From: Gerris lacustris
Lineage: Eukaryota > Arthropoda > Insecta > Hemiptera > Gerridae
Direction of reading: 5' to 3'
DNA length: 64,000 nt
NCBI GenBank assembly: GCA_951217055.1
Contig: OX578285.1
Coordinates: forward strand, 47,804,024 to 47,868,023
The notes beneath the pieces were generated by a model. That model made no database searches. It worked only from the letters and a program-made list of their open reading frames with translations, and was not told the DNA's origin. Below are positions 38,347 through 50,930 of the stretch, in pieces. Each line of letters opens with the position of its first letter. The first letter of the stretch is position 1. A program made the translations under genes and the position numbers.

Positions 38347-39061
38347 AGGTACTTCTTTAGATTGCTATTCCCCTATGTTTTTTTTAGAATATAAATTACT
38401 TGTGACTAAATAACTATTAAGACACAGTGATGTTTAGTCGTGTGCTTTGGGAAAAAAGGAATATCACACTTCTGTTTTTATAAGGGGAGTCTAAAGAAGA
38501 ACGTTCTGTACACCTTCTTTAGATTGTTACTCCCCTCTGATTTTTTATAAGGGGAGTAATAGTCTATTTAAATTGTTACTCCCCTCTGATTTTTTATAAG
38601 GGAGTAATAGTCTAAAGAAGAACATTCCGAACACCTTCTTTAGATTGTTACTCCCCTCTATTTTTTTATAAGGGGAGTAATAGTCTAAAGAAGAACATTC
38701 CGAACACCTTCTTTAGATTGTTACTCCCCTCTGATTTTTTATAAGGGGAGTAATAGTCTAAAGAAGAACATTCTGAACAGCTTCTTTAGATTGTTACTCC
38801 CCTCTATTTTTTTATAAGGGGAGTAATAGTCTAAAGAAGAACATTCCGAACACCTTCTTTAGATTGTTACTCCCCTCTGATTTTTTATAAGGGGAGTAAT
38901 AGTCTAAAGAAGAACATTCCGTACACCTTCTTTAAATTGTTACTCCCCTCTGATTTTTTATAAGGGGAGTAATAGTCTAAAGAAGAACATTCCGTACACC
39001 TTCTTTAGATTGTTACTCCCCTCTAATTTTTTATAAGGGTAGTAACAATTTAAAGAAGTGC
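38347..39061. repeat. MITE family M copy expanded into a 73-bp hairpin minisatellite
   Basis: The left part (38347-38500) is a normal inverted copy of the MITE family. From about 38513 to 39060 its terminus is repeated about eight times. The unit is CTTCTTTAGATTGTTACTCC, CCTCTGATTTTTTATAAG, GGGGAGTAATAGTCTAAAGA plus a short AACATTCCGAACACC link. Core positions (AGATTGTTAC) fall at about 38521, 38571, 38643, 38715, 38788, 38861, 38934 and 39007, giving a 73-bp period apart from one 50-bp unit. Each unit is itself an inverted repeat made of both MITE ends. Confidence 0.9.
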
Positions 39062-39492
39062 CCGAGTGTAAGCGATCAAGATGAACCAGGACCTTCTTGC
39101 TCTAAACATTAATGTGCAGTTTATATGTAAACATATTTTTCAATTTAACCTATGTTTAAGTCTGTTTTTAATTTGAGGTATAATAAACACTTTTTTCAGC
39201 TAACTACTGTTCTTTTATTGATGTACACCCGTATGCATTATGCATTATTATAAGGGAAACAGTGACAAGGGAAGCGAAAGCTCACCCCGGGCTGAATTTG
39301 TTAAGATATAAAAGATTTGCTATATTCCCGACTTTTATTAAAATGGACAACCTTCAGCCCCTAATAGTTCGTTATTATGATTTTTTTGCTGCATTCTTAT
39401 CTTCTTAGGGAAACTTGTCATTCAAATTAATAATCCTAAATTTTCATAAATTGAAATCACATTTAGAAATATTCAATATTATTTTTAAAAAA

Positions 39493-39637
39493 AAGCAAAT
39501 TAAAATTAAGTGGATGTTGTTAAGCAAATTAAAATTAAGTGGATGTTGTTACGCAAATTAAAATTAAGTGGATGTTGTTAAGCAAATTAAAATTAAGTGG
39601 ATGTTGTTACGCAAATTAAAATTAAGTGGATGTTTTT
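39493..39637. repeat. 29-bp minisatellite, 5 copies
   Basis: The unit AAGCAAATTAAAATTAAGTG plus GATGTTGTT starts near 39493, 39522, 39551, 39580 and 39609. Units vary between AAGC and ACGC in the order A, A, C, A, C. Confidence 0.93.
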
Positions 39638-39807
39638 AGGGGTTATAAAGCGGTAATATAGAATTTAGCATTGATGCACCAACTTACCCTAATAATCCTA
39701 ACATGTTAGGTAATAACTCTTTGCATTGATACAGAATCTAGCCCTTTTATAGAAGAATAGTGGTTAATAAGTTGACCGAACACAAACAATAACTGTTCTA
39801 GTTTATT

Positions 39808-40335
39808 AGCGAATTTTCAAAGAAAATTAAGCTATTGCAATGGCTTCAAAATTTTCTCCATGGAAATCCGTTTTAGACCATTCTCAATCGATTCCTGAAA
39901 TCTAACACTTTCTATGTATTTATGTATGTATATATGTATGTGTCACTCCAGACGATATCTCACGCTAGGATGCACTTAAAAAAATTTAAAATGTCAATAA
40001 TATCAAAAGAAAGGATGAGTTTGTTGACCAGAATTTATGGAGTTCATTTAGGGGTCAAATTTTGACAATTTAGGGTCAAAAATAGCATAAAAACGTGTTT
40101 TTTCCATTTTACCCTCCTCTTACTTGAAAATGTGACAAAAGTGTACATAACAACAATTACTGTACTCTTAAAGAGCTTTCCAACGACATGCATCATGAAG
40201 GGTATATACTATTTTGACTTTTGTACCCCATACCCCATTCTACCAAATTTTTTTTCACCCATCCAAATTCTAAACCAAAATTTTCCTATACTATAATAAG
40301 CCAATTATACGCAGATGTCTTTGAAAATTCGCTCA
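39808..40335. mobile_element. TIR element G, copy 1
   Basis: Ends AGCGAATTTTCAAAGA and TCTTTGAAAATTCGCT are perfect 16-bp inverted repeats. The interior has TATGTATGTATGTGTCACTC, ATATCTCACGCTAGGATGCA and GTCATGGCACATGACTGGAC-style sequence just past the right end. A second copy is at 49247-49697. Non-coding; superfamily unknown. Confidence 0.75.
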
Positions 40336-41550
40336 TTATGTCATGGCACATGACTGGACTTTTTTTTGTTTTAACAGGGATTGTAATTTGGAGACAATAA
40401 TTTGTAACACAAGACATTTTTTGTGACTTTTTTTATCTAGCATAATATATATATATATTTTATAGGATGAGAAAAAATTATATTTAGGGTTGTTTCTTTT
40501 GAATGATCCAATACATGGACTATCGAATGCCATCTGCTTTTAGAGCAGATAGCAGATTACATCATCAAAATGTTGAGATTTTGATTCACTGCTATTTATT
40601 GTAGGTCTGTAAATTTGCCCGGCATGTAGAGACAAGATATTGGGTGATAATACTTGCTCAGTTGTTTTTGCTATCAGTTACTGTATTCGATGGTTGTGCG
40701 CAAAAAGGGCATAAGTACAATTTTGTTTTGTGAAAATGAGATAAGTGCACCATCTGATTCAGATATTTTTTCTTTCAGCTGGTCTAACACACATTTTAAA
40801 TAATGGCGGGTAAGCAGAGCCTAGTAGTAGTCCAGGCAAATTTGTAAAAAAAAAAACAACAAATGGAGGAAATAATTTATAAAGTTTTGAAACTTTGTGA
40901 AAACACTTTTAAGGGGTGTAGTAGTAAGAAACAGTAAAGTTCCCCCCTCTTGAGGGGGCGCGTCCCCCCTCCCCCCTCCTTAAAGTCCAAAATTTACTTA
41001 TTTTTTACTTTTTACGCAAAACGGTTTATTTTTTGAAGAGAAGTGTCATTACCAAAATTATTCATCACATAATTCTGCACAAAAAAGTTCCTATGCATGT
41101 TTGAAGTGGGACATACCGTTTTCGAGATATTGTAGTTGGATAGAGATAAAACATATTTTTGCGAACCAAGATATCTAAAAAACAACACATCCGATTTTAA
41201 TGAAATTGGGATGGTAGGTTATACTTAGCCCACTGTTGATCCCATATAAGTTTCAACCTTCTGCGCCCATTATTTTATCCTCCACATGCGCACAAACATA
41301 CATTTATTTAGACCTATCCTTAGAAGGGAGAAGATGTTAGAAGGGAAACTTAAGGGATACGTTCCTCATTACTACATTACAAATTCAGATATTCAGTAGG
41401 TTGAATGTTGAATGTATATCCCCCCTGGATCCGCCCCTGGTTGAATGTATATCCTTATTAAATGATTAGGTTTTCTTTGGTTCTCCAAAATGTATCTGCC
41501 AATCAATAAAATAGAACTAACTGGTTGGAAGTCATTAAAAATATGCTGAT
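40336..41550. other. Intergenic AT-rich sequence
   Basis: No gene seen. At about 41403-41460 a short GTTGAATGTATATCC direct repeat brackets CCTGGATCCGCCCCTG, which looks like one terminus of a hAT element left after loss of the rest. Confidence 0.4.
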
Positions 41551-41555
41551 ATTGG

Positions 41556-41703
41556 CACTTATTTTAGACTGTTACTCCCTTTATAAAAACAGAAGTGTGA
41601 TATTCCTTTGTCCAAAAATACATTGGACTAAACATCCCTTGTTATTTATTCAAAGTAATTTTTATTCTAAAACAACAAAGGGGAGTAACAATCTAAAGAA
41701 GTA
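41556..41703. mobile_element. MITE family M, short copy
   Basis: Left CACTTATTTTAGACTGTTAC and right GGGGAGTAACAATCTAAAGA with the shared core AGAAGTGTGATATTCCTTTG and CTAAACATCCCTT. Confidence 0.72.
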
Positions 41704-41767
41704 CCCCGATATTCTTACAGCACACTCAAAGGGTCCATGGCAATATAATATAGGTCTTGGAATCTCC

Positions 41768-41798
<31 letters not shown>

Positions 41799-41819
41799 AG
41801 GTGACCCGCGATAAAATGT

Positions 41820-42700
41820 TGTAACACTTTTTTTTATGATTTTTATCCCCCCTAATGATTTGATTGTTTGTAATAAAATCTAGGGCGGATTGTAGTGTAA
41901 GTCTACCCTTAGAGTAGTTTATTTATGTCATTAGGTCTTGGTTTAGTTTTTTTGTTGTCACTTTTTATATGGGTAACCCTGAGGGGGTTATAACAGCTAG
42001 AGAGTTTTTGTTGAGTCAGAAGGAGTGAGTTGTGTCAGAGAGCTGTAGGCAAGAAACTTCCTCCTTGCATAGTTTTAAAGTTTTTTTTTCATAAAGTTAA
42101 AGTTTAGGGCAGTTCTCACCTACGGTGGATTAAGAAGGAGCCAAACTTCCCGGATTGCGGAAACCAACAGCGTTTCGTAGGTCTCCGCTATTGCTACCCT
42201 AAAACTACGCAGCGTAGCCCGCCTGTTGGCTAAGCCAGAGTACTGCAGGCATCAACTTTTAAGGTTGGCTAAAATTATACTATTTTTCCTATATATATTT
42301 ATCATTTAAGCAGTTAAACATCAATTTAATTTACTTTGTTACAAGAATGATTATTATTTTGTTTCATTTACATTTATTTTTGTTTCTTTTTGACTACTAA
42401 ATATTATTTTCTTTGCCGACTGGGGAGTGAACAAAGCCTGTTTACCCAGAGTTAAATAAAAGTGTTTTGGTTAAATTGTTTTATTGTTTTTTTTTTTTTT
42501 TAGGGGCTTTAATAAGTTCTAAGATTCCCTCTATTTATCTTTAAAACTGGTTTCCCCGTTCCCCAGTTTTCCCACACCTCCCTTCTCTATTAAGCCACTA
42601 GGTGATTTAATAGGTTTTTATATGTTATTATTTATTTTCTTTTATTCGTTCATCCTCCTTGTTCTTACCCTACCCTTTTGAACGGGGTGGCGCCCAAATT
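41820..42700 (+). mobile_element. Possible LTR plus primer-binding site of a retroelement
   Basis: Begins TGTAACACTTTTTTTTATG, the usual TG start of gypsy-type LTRs. It holds a GC-richer U5-like block (41990-42250) and an AATAAAAG signal at about 42454. It is followed at 42688 by TGGCGCCCAAATTT, which resembles a tRNA-Lys-type primer-binding site. No second LTR or internal coding region follows. The LTR 3' end is not sharply defined, so this is a tentative call. Confidence 0.35.
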
Positions 42701-43089
42701 TCTTAGTTATACCTCAGACGGATTTACCCCTCCCTACTGCCGACTGAGTTGGGACAAATCATTTCCTCAATTAGCAATGTATTTGATTATAAAGGCTATA
42801 ATGTCATAACGAACTGGTGGATTCTATGGGTCAAATGCAACGAAAAATGTCGATTAACCCATTTACTTAATAGTTCTCGAGATATCGATTTATTTCTATT
42901 TCAGAGTTATTTCTTATTATGCATTATGCATTTTTCAGTAAAGTGCTTAATTCATAATATCTCAAAAACTAAATGAGATAGAGAAATTGGGATAAGTAAC
43001 AATTTTAAAGAGCATAAAAAAAACCTTTCAGAATCACTCATTTATTTTCAAATTATCAGCAGCTAAGCATACTATTAAGTCCTGTTACA

Positions 43090-43600
43090 CAGTGGCGTAA
43101 CTGAGAATTCCGGTGCCCCCCCCCCCAACTTTTGAAAATGCGCCTCCCTATAACTTAAAAAATTTACCCTGCCCCTCCCCCTCATTCTTTTTGGCTCTTT
43201 GTTAGTCAAGCTGGGACGGATGAAGTGGGGACGATAAAATAATATGTTCAATAAACTCAACTCTGCATTTTGTTTATTAAACCATTTAATTAAAATCATA
43301 ATATAATGGAATAGAATACTCATAATTATAAACGGCTTTACTTTTACTTTAAAAGACTAAAACTAAAGCATTGGGGGCCTCCAAAAAAACCTTTCGTTTA
43401 GAAATGAATGGGGCCCCCTGACAATGGTATTGAAGTATAATTCCAAGTTAGATTTTATTATGATCTAAAGGAGCCCCCATCGACATTGGTACAAAGATAG
43501 TAGTTACATTTTTATTTTTTTATTTGGGGGCCCTCTGGCAGCGGGACCCGCACGCATTTCGGGCCCATAGTTACGTCACTGATCACAACATCCTTCTTGC
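43090..43600. other. hAT-like terminal sequences, unresolved
   Basis: CAGTGGCGTAACT at 43090 and AGTTACGTCACTG near 43569-43581 are inverted, hAT-like ends about 490 bp apart with poly-C/G-rich interiors. The flanking 8-mers do not match, so one element cannot be proved. At 43620-43696 a 75-bp CAGGGCCGCC...GGTGGCCCTG mini-element follows. Confidence 0.4.
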
Positions 43601-43850
43601 CATTTTGGTTGTAAAAAACCAGGGCCGCCTCTCGGAGACCCTGGCCCCTGGGCAATTGCCCCCTTGCCCCCCACCCCCCTTGTCGGTGGCCCTGATAAAG
43701 AAGATGAAAACAAACTAAAAACCTTGTTTGAAGACTTGAACTGGAATATCTTATACACAAATACAGATGCACATAAAGGCAATGTGACACATAGCTTCTT
43801 CACATCCTATTTCGAATACTTTAACGATTTTATGCTTTTACGACCTATTT

Positions 43851-44129
43851 TGGTCATGGACACCTTCCTGGGGCCCGCTTTTAGACGTCCGTTTTTCCGG
43901 GTAATAACGGGTTTTTCCCCCCCAAAAAACCGTTTTTTCCGCATAACTCGAATACGGTCGACCGCAGCGGTCCGACGCAAAAGACCTTTTTTGTAGGTCT
44001 CGCGGAAAGGGAAAAAATAGTTGTTTTTTTTTGTTTTTTTTAAAGTGAATAGGAAAAAAGATACACGCCCCCGAAAAAGCCCCTAAAACGGACATCTAAG
44101 AGCGGGCCCCAGGAAGGTGTCCATGACCC
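43851..44129. mobile_element. Fold-back MITE with GGTCATGGACACCTTCC ends
   Basis: About 45-bp inverted arms: GGTCATGGACACCTTCCTGG then GGCCCGCTTTTAGACGTCC, mirrored on the right with two or three mismatches. The centre (about 43900-44060) is also partly self-complementary. Overlapping frames on both strands are artefacts of this symmetry. Confidence 0.78.
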
Positions 44130-44299
44130 TCATTATTTGTTTTTTCTCTCATTTTTATCTCGCAAAGCAAAATTCCAGAGCTTTTTACTCTTGATTGAGG
44201 GATTTTAGAAGTGTGCCGTATTCAGGAGACACTTCTGCTTTTCATAAGATTTTGAATGGTATAATTATACTTTAAGATCAACAGACTAGTTTTTGATGA

Positions 44300-44720
44300 A
44301 TTTACACGTTTTGAGGTTTTAAAAAATGTCTGTTTGTCGTCTGTGCAGATACGTGGAGCCTAGACTACTGGGCCGATTTTGGCGATATTTGGCATACATG
44401 TTCAGGAAAATTATACCCCGAGGTGAAATCGAGAAATGAATTTTAGCTCCAAATTTGGGGGTGCTAGCTGGGGAAAAAACTTATTTCTCGCAAACAGTTC
44501 TGAAGATTATGATTAACGAATTCTAAAATGTAGTCCATTTAAATACGAATCTAACGATATAAGCCGTTTTCCCGGGAAACATCTAGTTCCTGAGAAAATA
44601 GCTTTAAACGTGGACGGAGAGTGGCCTGGTTCGGTTCCCCGCCGAGGAGAAGTTATTATTATGATCAATTTTGATGAAAAGTTCAATAATAATTAAATGT
44701 ACCTACTTTTCTTTTTTTTT
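44300..44720 (+). repeat. Dispersed repeat D, copy 2
   Basis: Contains GTGGAGCCTAGACTACTGGG, CCGATTTTGGCGATATTTGG, CTCCAAATTTGGGGGTGCTA, TTTCCCGGGAAAC and CGTGGACGGAGAGTGGCC. The inverted copy at 54805-55370 has the same blocks in the opposite order. A B-box-like GGTTCGGTTCCCCG near 44630 suggests a tRNA-related segment. Confidence 0.65.
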
Positions 44721-44894
44721 TAAACTTCTATTTGAATACTGCAAGTACAATACATAGAAATGTTACAAGCAATAAATATCAAAGAATGTATGACTTGAAG
44801 TAACATGATGTAAGAAACTATCCAGTAGCACTTATACTGAATAAGACAGATTTAGTGATATAAAGATTTAAAAATAATATTGACTAAATAAATA

Positions 44895-46334
<1,440 letters not shown>

Positions 46335-46614
46335 CTGCTTAACCTAGAGACTTGATATTTTGAGAATATATTCATATCAAAGGCACCAATAGAAAGGGCA
46401 AAAAACGGTGGCTCACATAGAATTTATTTATCTATATACATGAAGGTCTATAGGTATAGAGACTAGAGACTATAATATCTTCTGCATTATCTGATATTCT
46501 CACGTTCAATTTTATTTCTCTTCCCTCCCTCTTCTTTTTTTTCCAATAATAGATTACAACATTACATGTAGTACTAGAGTCAACTATTATAAATGTTAAT
46601 AATACAATTGTTTA

Positions 46615-48560
46615 AAATAGTACATTACGCGTCGAGTGCGGAAAGTAGCATTTTGCTTGCGAGTGTGGAGTTTGCACCCGAGCGACAGCGAGGGTAGTAA
46701 AACCACACGAGCAATGCAAAATGCTTTTTTTCGCATGAGTTGCGTACTGTAGGGGAGAGTGGGGCATGTTGTCACAAATTTAACAATTTATTTTTTTTAA
46801 TTTTTTCTATTCGGTACATTTTCAATTTCTAAGTACTATTGTTTATTTTAAAGATTCAGCTACATGTGGCACAAGTTTTATTTATCTAGCATTAGTAGAA
46901 GTATTTTTATTTTATTTTTTTAAAGTTAAAGTTTTTTGTGACAACATGCCCCATCAAGGGGCAGGTTGTCACTTGGTATGGGGTAAGTTGTCACAAGATA
47001 TAAATTAATTATCACCACTTTGATTTAACAAAATTTAAATACCTTAAAGCTACAAGATTTGGCTAGTTAATATAATAATTATTATTATTTATGGGGCTAT
47101 CAGTCTTGTACAGGCAAAATATTTTTCTTATAGGAATCATTTATGTTAATTTTACTGAAGTACCAATGCTAGGTTCTGTAATTTATTAAAAATGCTTCAG
47201 CTGCGTAACGAGTGGAGCAGCCTCTAAATTTTAGAACCCTAACCGCATTCATGAGCATGAAGCATGAGCACTCCTGGAGCATACCGTCCTCTAGTGGTTT
47301 TTGCCTTGTAATTGCTCACCATTTTGCCTAGAACAGAACAGCTTTGCTAAAATCGTTATTTCGCACCTAGCACCTAGCTACGAGTACGGTAAGGGAATCA
47401 ATCAGCTACCTCGGTAAGGGATTCAACCCTGCGTTTTTAAGTATAAGGGTGGAGAGGGTTTGTTAAAAAATAAATTTTTATTTATTGTTTTTAAAATAAA
47501 AGGGGAAAAGTGTATCATTTGTTTGATTTTTTATCAATAGTTAGCATATTTGTTTAACTTATTTTAACTGGCCATCCTTTTTTATTCTTAATCCACATTC
47601 CTTATAAATTTCTCTTCACTTTCCATTTCTATTTAAATATAGAAGAATACTCTTACGTAAATATAGCATTGGGGCAAGTAGTCACAAAAGGTATTGGATG
47701 TGACTACTTGCCCCTTTTACTTTGTGACAACTAGCCCCAACGCGCCATTTTTAATTATAGTGAAATATTTTTTTCCTGCCGCAATAATATTGATTTAACG
47801 GTTTAGAAAAACAATGCCAAAACTACTACGTAATAATAATTATCGAATATAGCACCCTAGATAAAAAATACAAAACAGAAAACATAATTTAAAAACAAAA
47901 AAAGCAGTGAGTGACTTGCCTAAAAAGTTTATGTTCCATAGATGACAGACGGTTTGCTACAGTGACACAATTTTTCGTTAAGTTTGTCTACATAATAAAG
48001 GTTATCTTCAGTAGCCGAGCGAGATTTCCCTTATCACTCTAACCCCTTAAAATTGACCCTGTGACAACCTGCCCCTGTGACTTCTTGCCCCACTCTCCCC
48101 TACTTTATCTACGATTGTTAGATTTAAGTAATAAATACAGAAAAAAATAAACTTCCTGTATACAAGTTCGAATTTCTCATTTGATAAAGATGACATTAAT
48201 TCATTAGTTGTATTTTGTGCCGAATTAATTATTTTGGGAGGCGTATTATTCTCCTCATATTCGTCATAATAATTTAAATCACTCACTGATTTTCACAAAA
48301 AAAATCTATATAAACATAAACAGTTACTTTTATTAAACAAACATCAAATTAGTTTTGTTAAATGTAAACAAACTCGCTAATCCTGCGTAAAGCTGAAGAA
48401 TTCTTTTTCTTTACCGCCCTAGGGTGATAAAAAAGAGGAATTCTTCAGAACTATGAGACGCGCATGCGCAATGAATACAAGTACGTAAAGAATCACTTTC
48501 TACGCATCTAAACATTGATACAATGTTTATATTTCGTATCAATCGTAGATAAAATATATT
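46615..48560 (+). repeat. Dispersed element E, copy 3, split by a MITE
   Basis: Same order as copy 2: CpG-rich block (ACCCGAGCGACAGCGAGGGT, about 46676), then after the 1349-bp insertion at 46752-48100 the ACTTTATCTACGATTG junction. The minus-strand ORF start follows (MSDLNYYDEYEENNTPPKI, 48286-48230), then the palindrome (about 48397-48450, centre CCCTAGGG) and the closing TTTCGTATCAATCGTAGAT. The uninterrupted copy at 28440 shows the pre-insertion site. Confidence 0.75.
46752..48100. mobile_element. 1349-bp TA-flanked element with GGGGCA..GTTGTCACA motifs
   Basis: The ends GGGGAGAGTGGGGCA and TGCCCCACTCTCCCC are inverted, with only one mismatched base near the inner side. Each is flanked by TA (46750-46751, 48101-48102). 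The interior repeats GGGGCA(A/G)GT(T/A)GTCACA-like sequence in both orientations at about 46935-46995, 47670-47745 and 48055-48090. No transposase is readable. It split dispersed element E copy 3. Confidence 0.85.
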
Positions 48561-48599
48561 TTATTTCCACGAGAAAAAGTTATGTTTTCAGTTTAATTT

Positions 48600-48745
48600 A
48601 GAGGGAGTAAAGTGCGTCTTTTCTTCCCTGAACTCAAAAAGCAGGGAGAAAAAGTATAACTAGGGAGAAAAAAAAGTGTTGCCTACTTTATTATTTTGTA
48701 AATAGTAGAGAATGAATAGCTAATGTAGTGAATTGGTTCAAATCA
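48600..48745 (+). repeat. Dispersed repeat F, copy 2
   Basis: Shares TTCCCTGAACTCAAAAAG, AGGGAGAAAAAGTA and AAATAGTAGAGAATGAAT plus GCTAATGTAGTGA with about 25105-25245. Confidence 0.8.
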
Positions 48746-48990
48746 GTTTAGTACCTCTTAAAAAATGACGCGCCTGAGTACTTACCGCAAGGTGGTGTGG
48801 AAAAGATTCAGTTGAATCAATTTAAAAGCGCAGAGCAAAAAAATCGCTGGCGAAGCCACGGCGTTAACATACTAGTATATATACAGGGCAAAAAAACTCA
48901 CTTTTTTGAACATTTATAGCTGATCAGGTTCTGTAATAGATATAGAGATATGGGGTTTGCGGGGTCTGAAAACTACATTCTTCTACTTTA

Positions 48991-50282
48991 AGGCCCGTTT
49001 CACACGAAGCGATTTTAGTTGAATTAACTAGTTGCCTGGCTACTCTCAACTAGTTGACTGCCCGAGTGAAGACTTTTTTCAGCCCTCTTTCACACCAGGC
49101 AACTGGTGGAATCAACTTATCTTCCCAACGGGAGGAAATCACAAGGTGGCAATATAATTATTATTATTATTATTATATAAAATTTTGAGCTTTGCACATT
49201 TTTGCGCATTACGCATGCGCATATTAAATGTTTAACTTCTCTATATTAGCGAATTTTCCAAGAAAATTAAGCTATTGCAATGGCTTCAAAATTTTTGATA
49301 ATTTTCTCCATAGAAATCCGTTTTAGACCATTCTGAATCGATTCCTGAAATTTAACACTTTTTTATGTATGTATGTACATATGTATTACATATATGTATG
49401 TATGTATGTATGTATGTATATATTATGTGTCACTCCAGACAATATCTCACGCTAGGATGCACTTAAAAAATCCAAACAAATTTTAAAATGTCAATAATAT
49501 CAAAAGAATGGATGAGTTCGTTAGCCAGAATTTTTGTAGTGCATTTAGGGGTCATGCATCTTGAAGGTTTTATACTATTTTGACTTTTGTATCCCGTACC
49601 CGTATGTACCAATATTTTTTTTTTCACCCATCCAAATTCTAAACCAAAATTTTCCTATATTATCAATAATACGCAGATTTCTTTGAAAATTCGCTCATTA
49701 AGTCATGGTGCATGACTGGACTTTTGTTTCCTATGGTGTGGTTCAAAAAGTTACGCCAATATTTTAAATTTCACATCTCTAGCGTGAACGGTTCTGGGGA
49801 TATGAACCGAAGTACTAGGGACAGAAAGACATATCGAATTTGGCTTAAGGGTTTCAAGGAAGATCTATGAAGCCATAAAAAAGAGAAAATCTAGTCGAAG
49901 AATGAAGGTTCATCCTTTGTTAGAGAATGGGGAAATGGGCGCTTTCTTACAATTTTATCAGAAACTACTAAGCCACGAGGATAAATTCTTCGATTTAATT
50001 GAAACAGAAAGTAGAATCCATACGAATAATGTCCCAGTTGACTCAACTAAGTTGACTGGTGTGAAGGGCCTAATGCCTTGTAGTGTGTTTTTAGTTGAGT
50101 CAACCGGTGGGTATGAGAACGTGAGCGGCACATGTGCCTGGCCTCTAGCCGGCTAGGCGGACGAGTTGACTGTGTGTGAAGGGATTCGGCCGATTCCTTA
50201 ACCCTTGCTACCAGGTTACACTCCTTTTCAACCACCCGATCATCTAGTTGAATCAACTAATCACCTCGTGTGAAACGGGGCT
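48991..50282 (+). mobile_element. PIF/Harbinger-like element with transposase remnant
   Basis: Ends AGGCCCGTTTCACACGA and the near-complement CGTGTGAAACGGGGCT are inverted. The left side is preceded by TTA. On the plus strand 49890-50015 reads RRMKVHPLLENGEMGAFLQ, then LLSHEDKFFDLIE, the conserved N-terminal block of Harbinger nuclease-type transposases (VHP..., E.GAF..L...L..D..KFF). The rest is lost. Subterminal AGTTGA(A/C)TCAACT-like motifs recur at both ends. It contains element G copy 2. Confidence 0.75.
49247..49697. mobile_element. TIR element G, copy 2, nested
   Basis: Ends AGCGAATTTTCCAAGA and TCTTTGAAAATTCGCT are the same termini as the copy at 39808-40335, with the same ACTCCAGACAATATCTCACG interior and TATG microsatellite. 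It has internal length differences from copy 1 and lies inside the Harbinger-like element. Confidence 0.78.
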
Positions 50283-50484
50283 AAATTTCATTATAACTAA
50301 ACAAACTATTGGGCGAAAGCCATGCAATGACGGTTTGAATTCGTAGTCCTGGAAATATTCGTTATACGGTACTAGAGTTTTATAGAATAAATTATCATAT
50401 GGTGGAGGGGGGTGGGAGTTCTTTGTTGGTAAGTGAGAGGAGTCCCTTAGTGTTATAGCAAACATTGAAGATGTGTTAAGCACA

Positions 50485-50631
50485 ATGTTGGCTGAAATTG
50501 AACATCAAATGCCAAATTACACGTTTATGCAAGATGGTGCCCCGTCCCATCGTTCCTTACAAACAATTCAATACTTGCAAGAGAATTGCCCAGACTTCAT
50601 TAAGCCAGACGAGTGGCATTTGATCTTCAAT
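50485..50631 (+). pseudogene. Mariner-type transposase fragment (DDE second aspartate region)
   Basis: The plus strand is open for about 45 codons: MLAEIEHQMPNYTFMQDGAP, then SHRSLQTIQYLQENCPDF and IKPDEW. QDGAPSH is the classic motif around the second catalytic aspartate of Tc1/mariner transposases, and P-DEW precedes the third. The frame ends where the inverted duplicate arm begins (after about 50615). Confidence 0.82.
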
Positions 50632-50930
50632 TTCAGGCTATATTGTTGTTAACACATCTTCAATGTTTTTGTTATACAAAGAATACCTACAAAATACCCC
50701 CCCCCCCCCCCCAGGGTCGTGGTCTTTCCCGGACAACGATTTTTTTTAAGACCCTAATTCAACCCGTCATTGCATGGCTTTCACCCTATAGTTTGTTAAG
50801 TTATAGATATGAAATTTAAAGTAGAAGAATGTAGTTTTCAGACCCTGCAAACCCCATATCTCTATCTATTACAGAAGCTGAGGTATAAGTGTTCAAAAAA
50901 GTGCGGTTTTTTGCCTATAATATGTGTGAA

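Larger units (their letters stand above)
48893..50930 (+). mobile_element. Inverted-duplicated mariner-type element carrying two nested insertions
   Basis: The outer arms mirror each other. The left arm runs CAGGGCAAAAAAACTCACTT, TAGATATAGAGATATGGGGT, AAAACTACATTCTTCTACTT and the right arm is its reverse complement; TA lies just outside both ends. The left arm is interrupted at 48991-50282 by a Harbinger-like element, after which it resumes (AACAAACTATTGGG, GCCATGCAATGACGG). The two arms also share the start of a transposase segment near the centre (about 50450-50690). A single DDE fragment survives. It is dead and non-autonomous. Confidence 0.8.

Noticed and set aside
38513..39060. CRISPR-like array of regularly spaced repeats
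   Set aside because: Repeats and spacers are both conserved, units are tandem and derive from MITE ends, and the DNA is eukaryotic.
43090..43581. Single hAT element bounded by CAGTGGCGTAACT ends
   Set aside because: The flanking 8-mers do not match, so it was kept only as an unresolved low-confidence entry.
50047..50256. Minus-strand frame of 69 codons
   Set aside because: Antisense to Harbinger-like element sequence; no domain.
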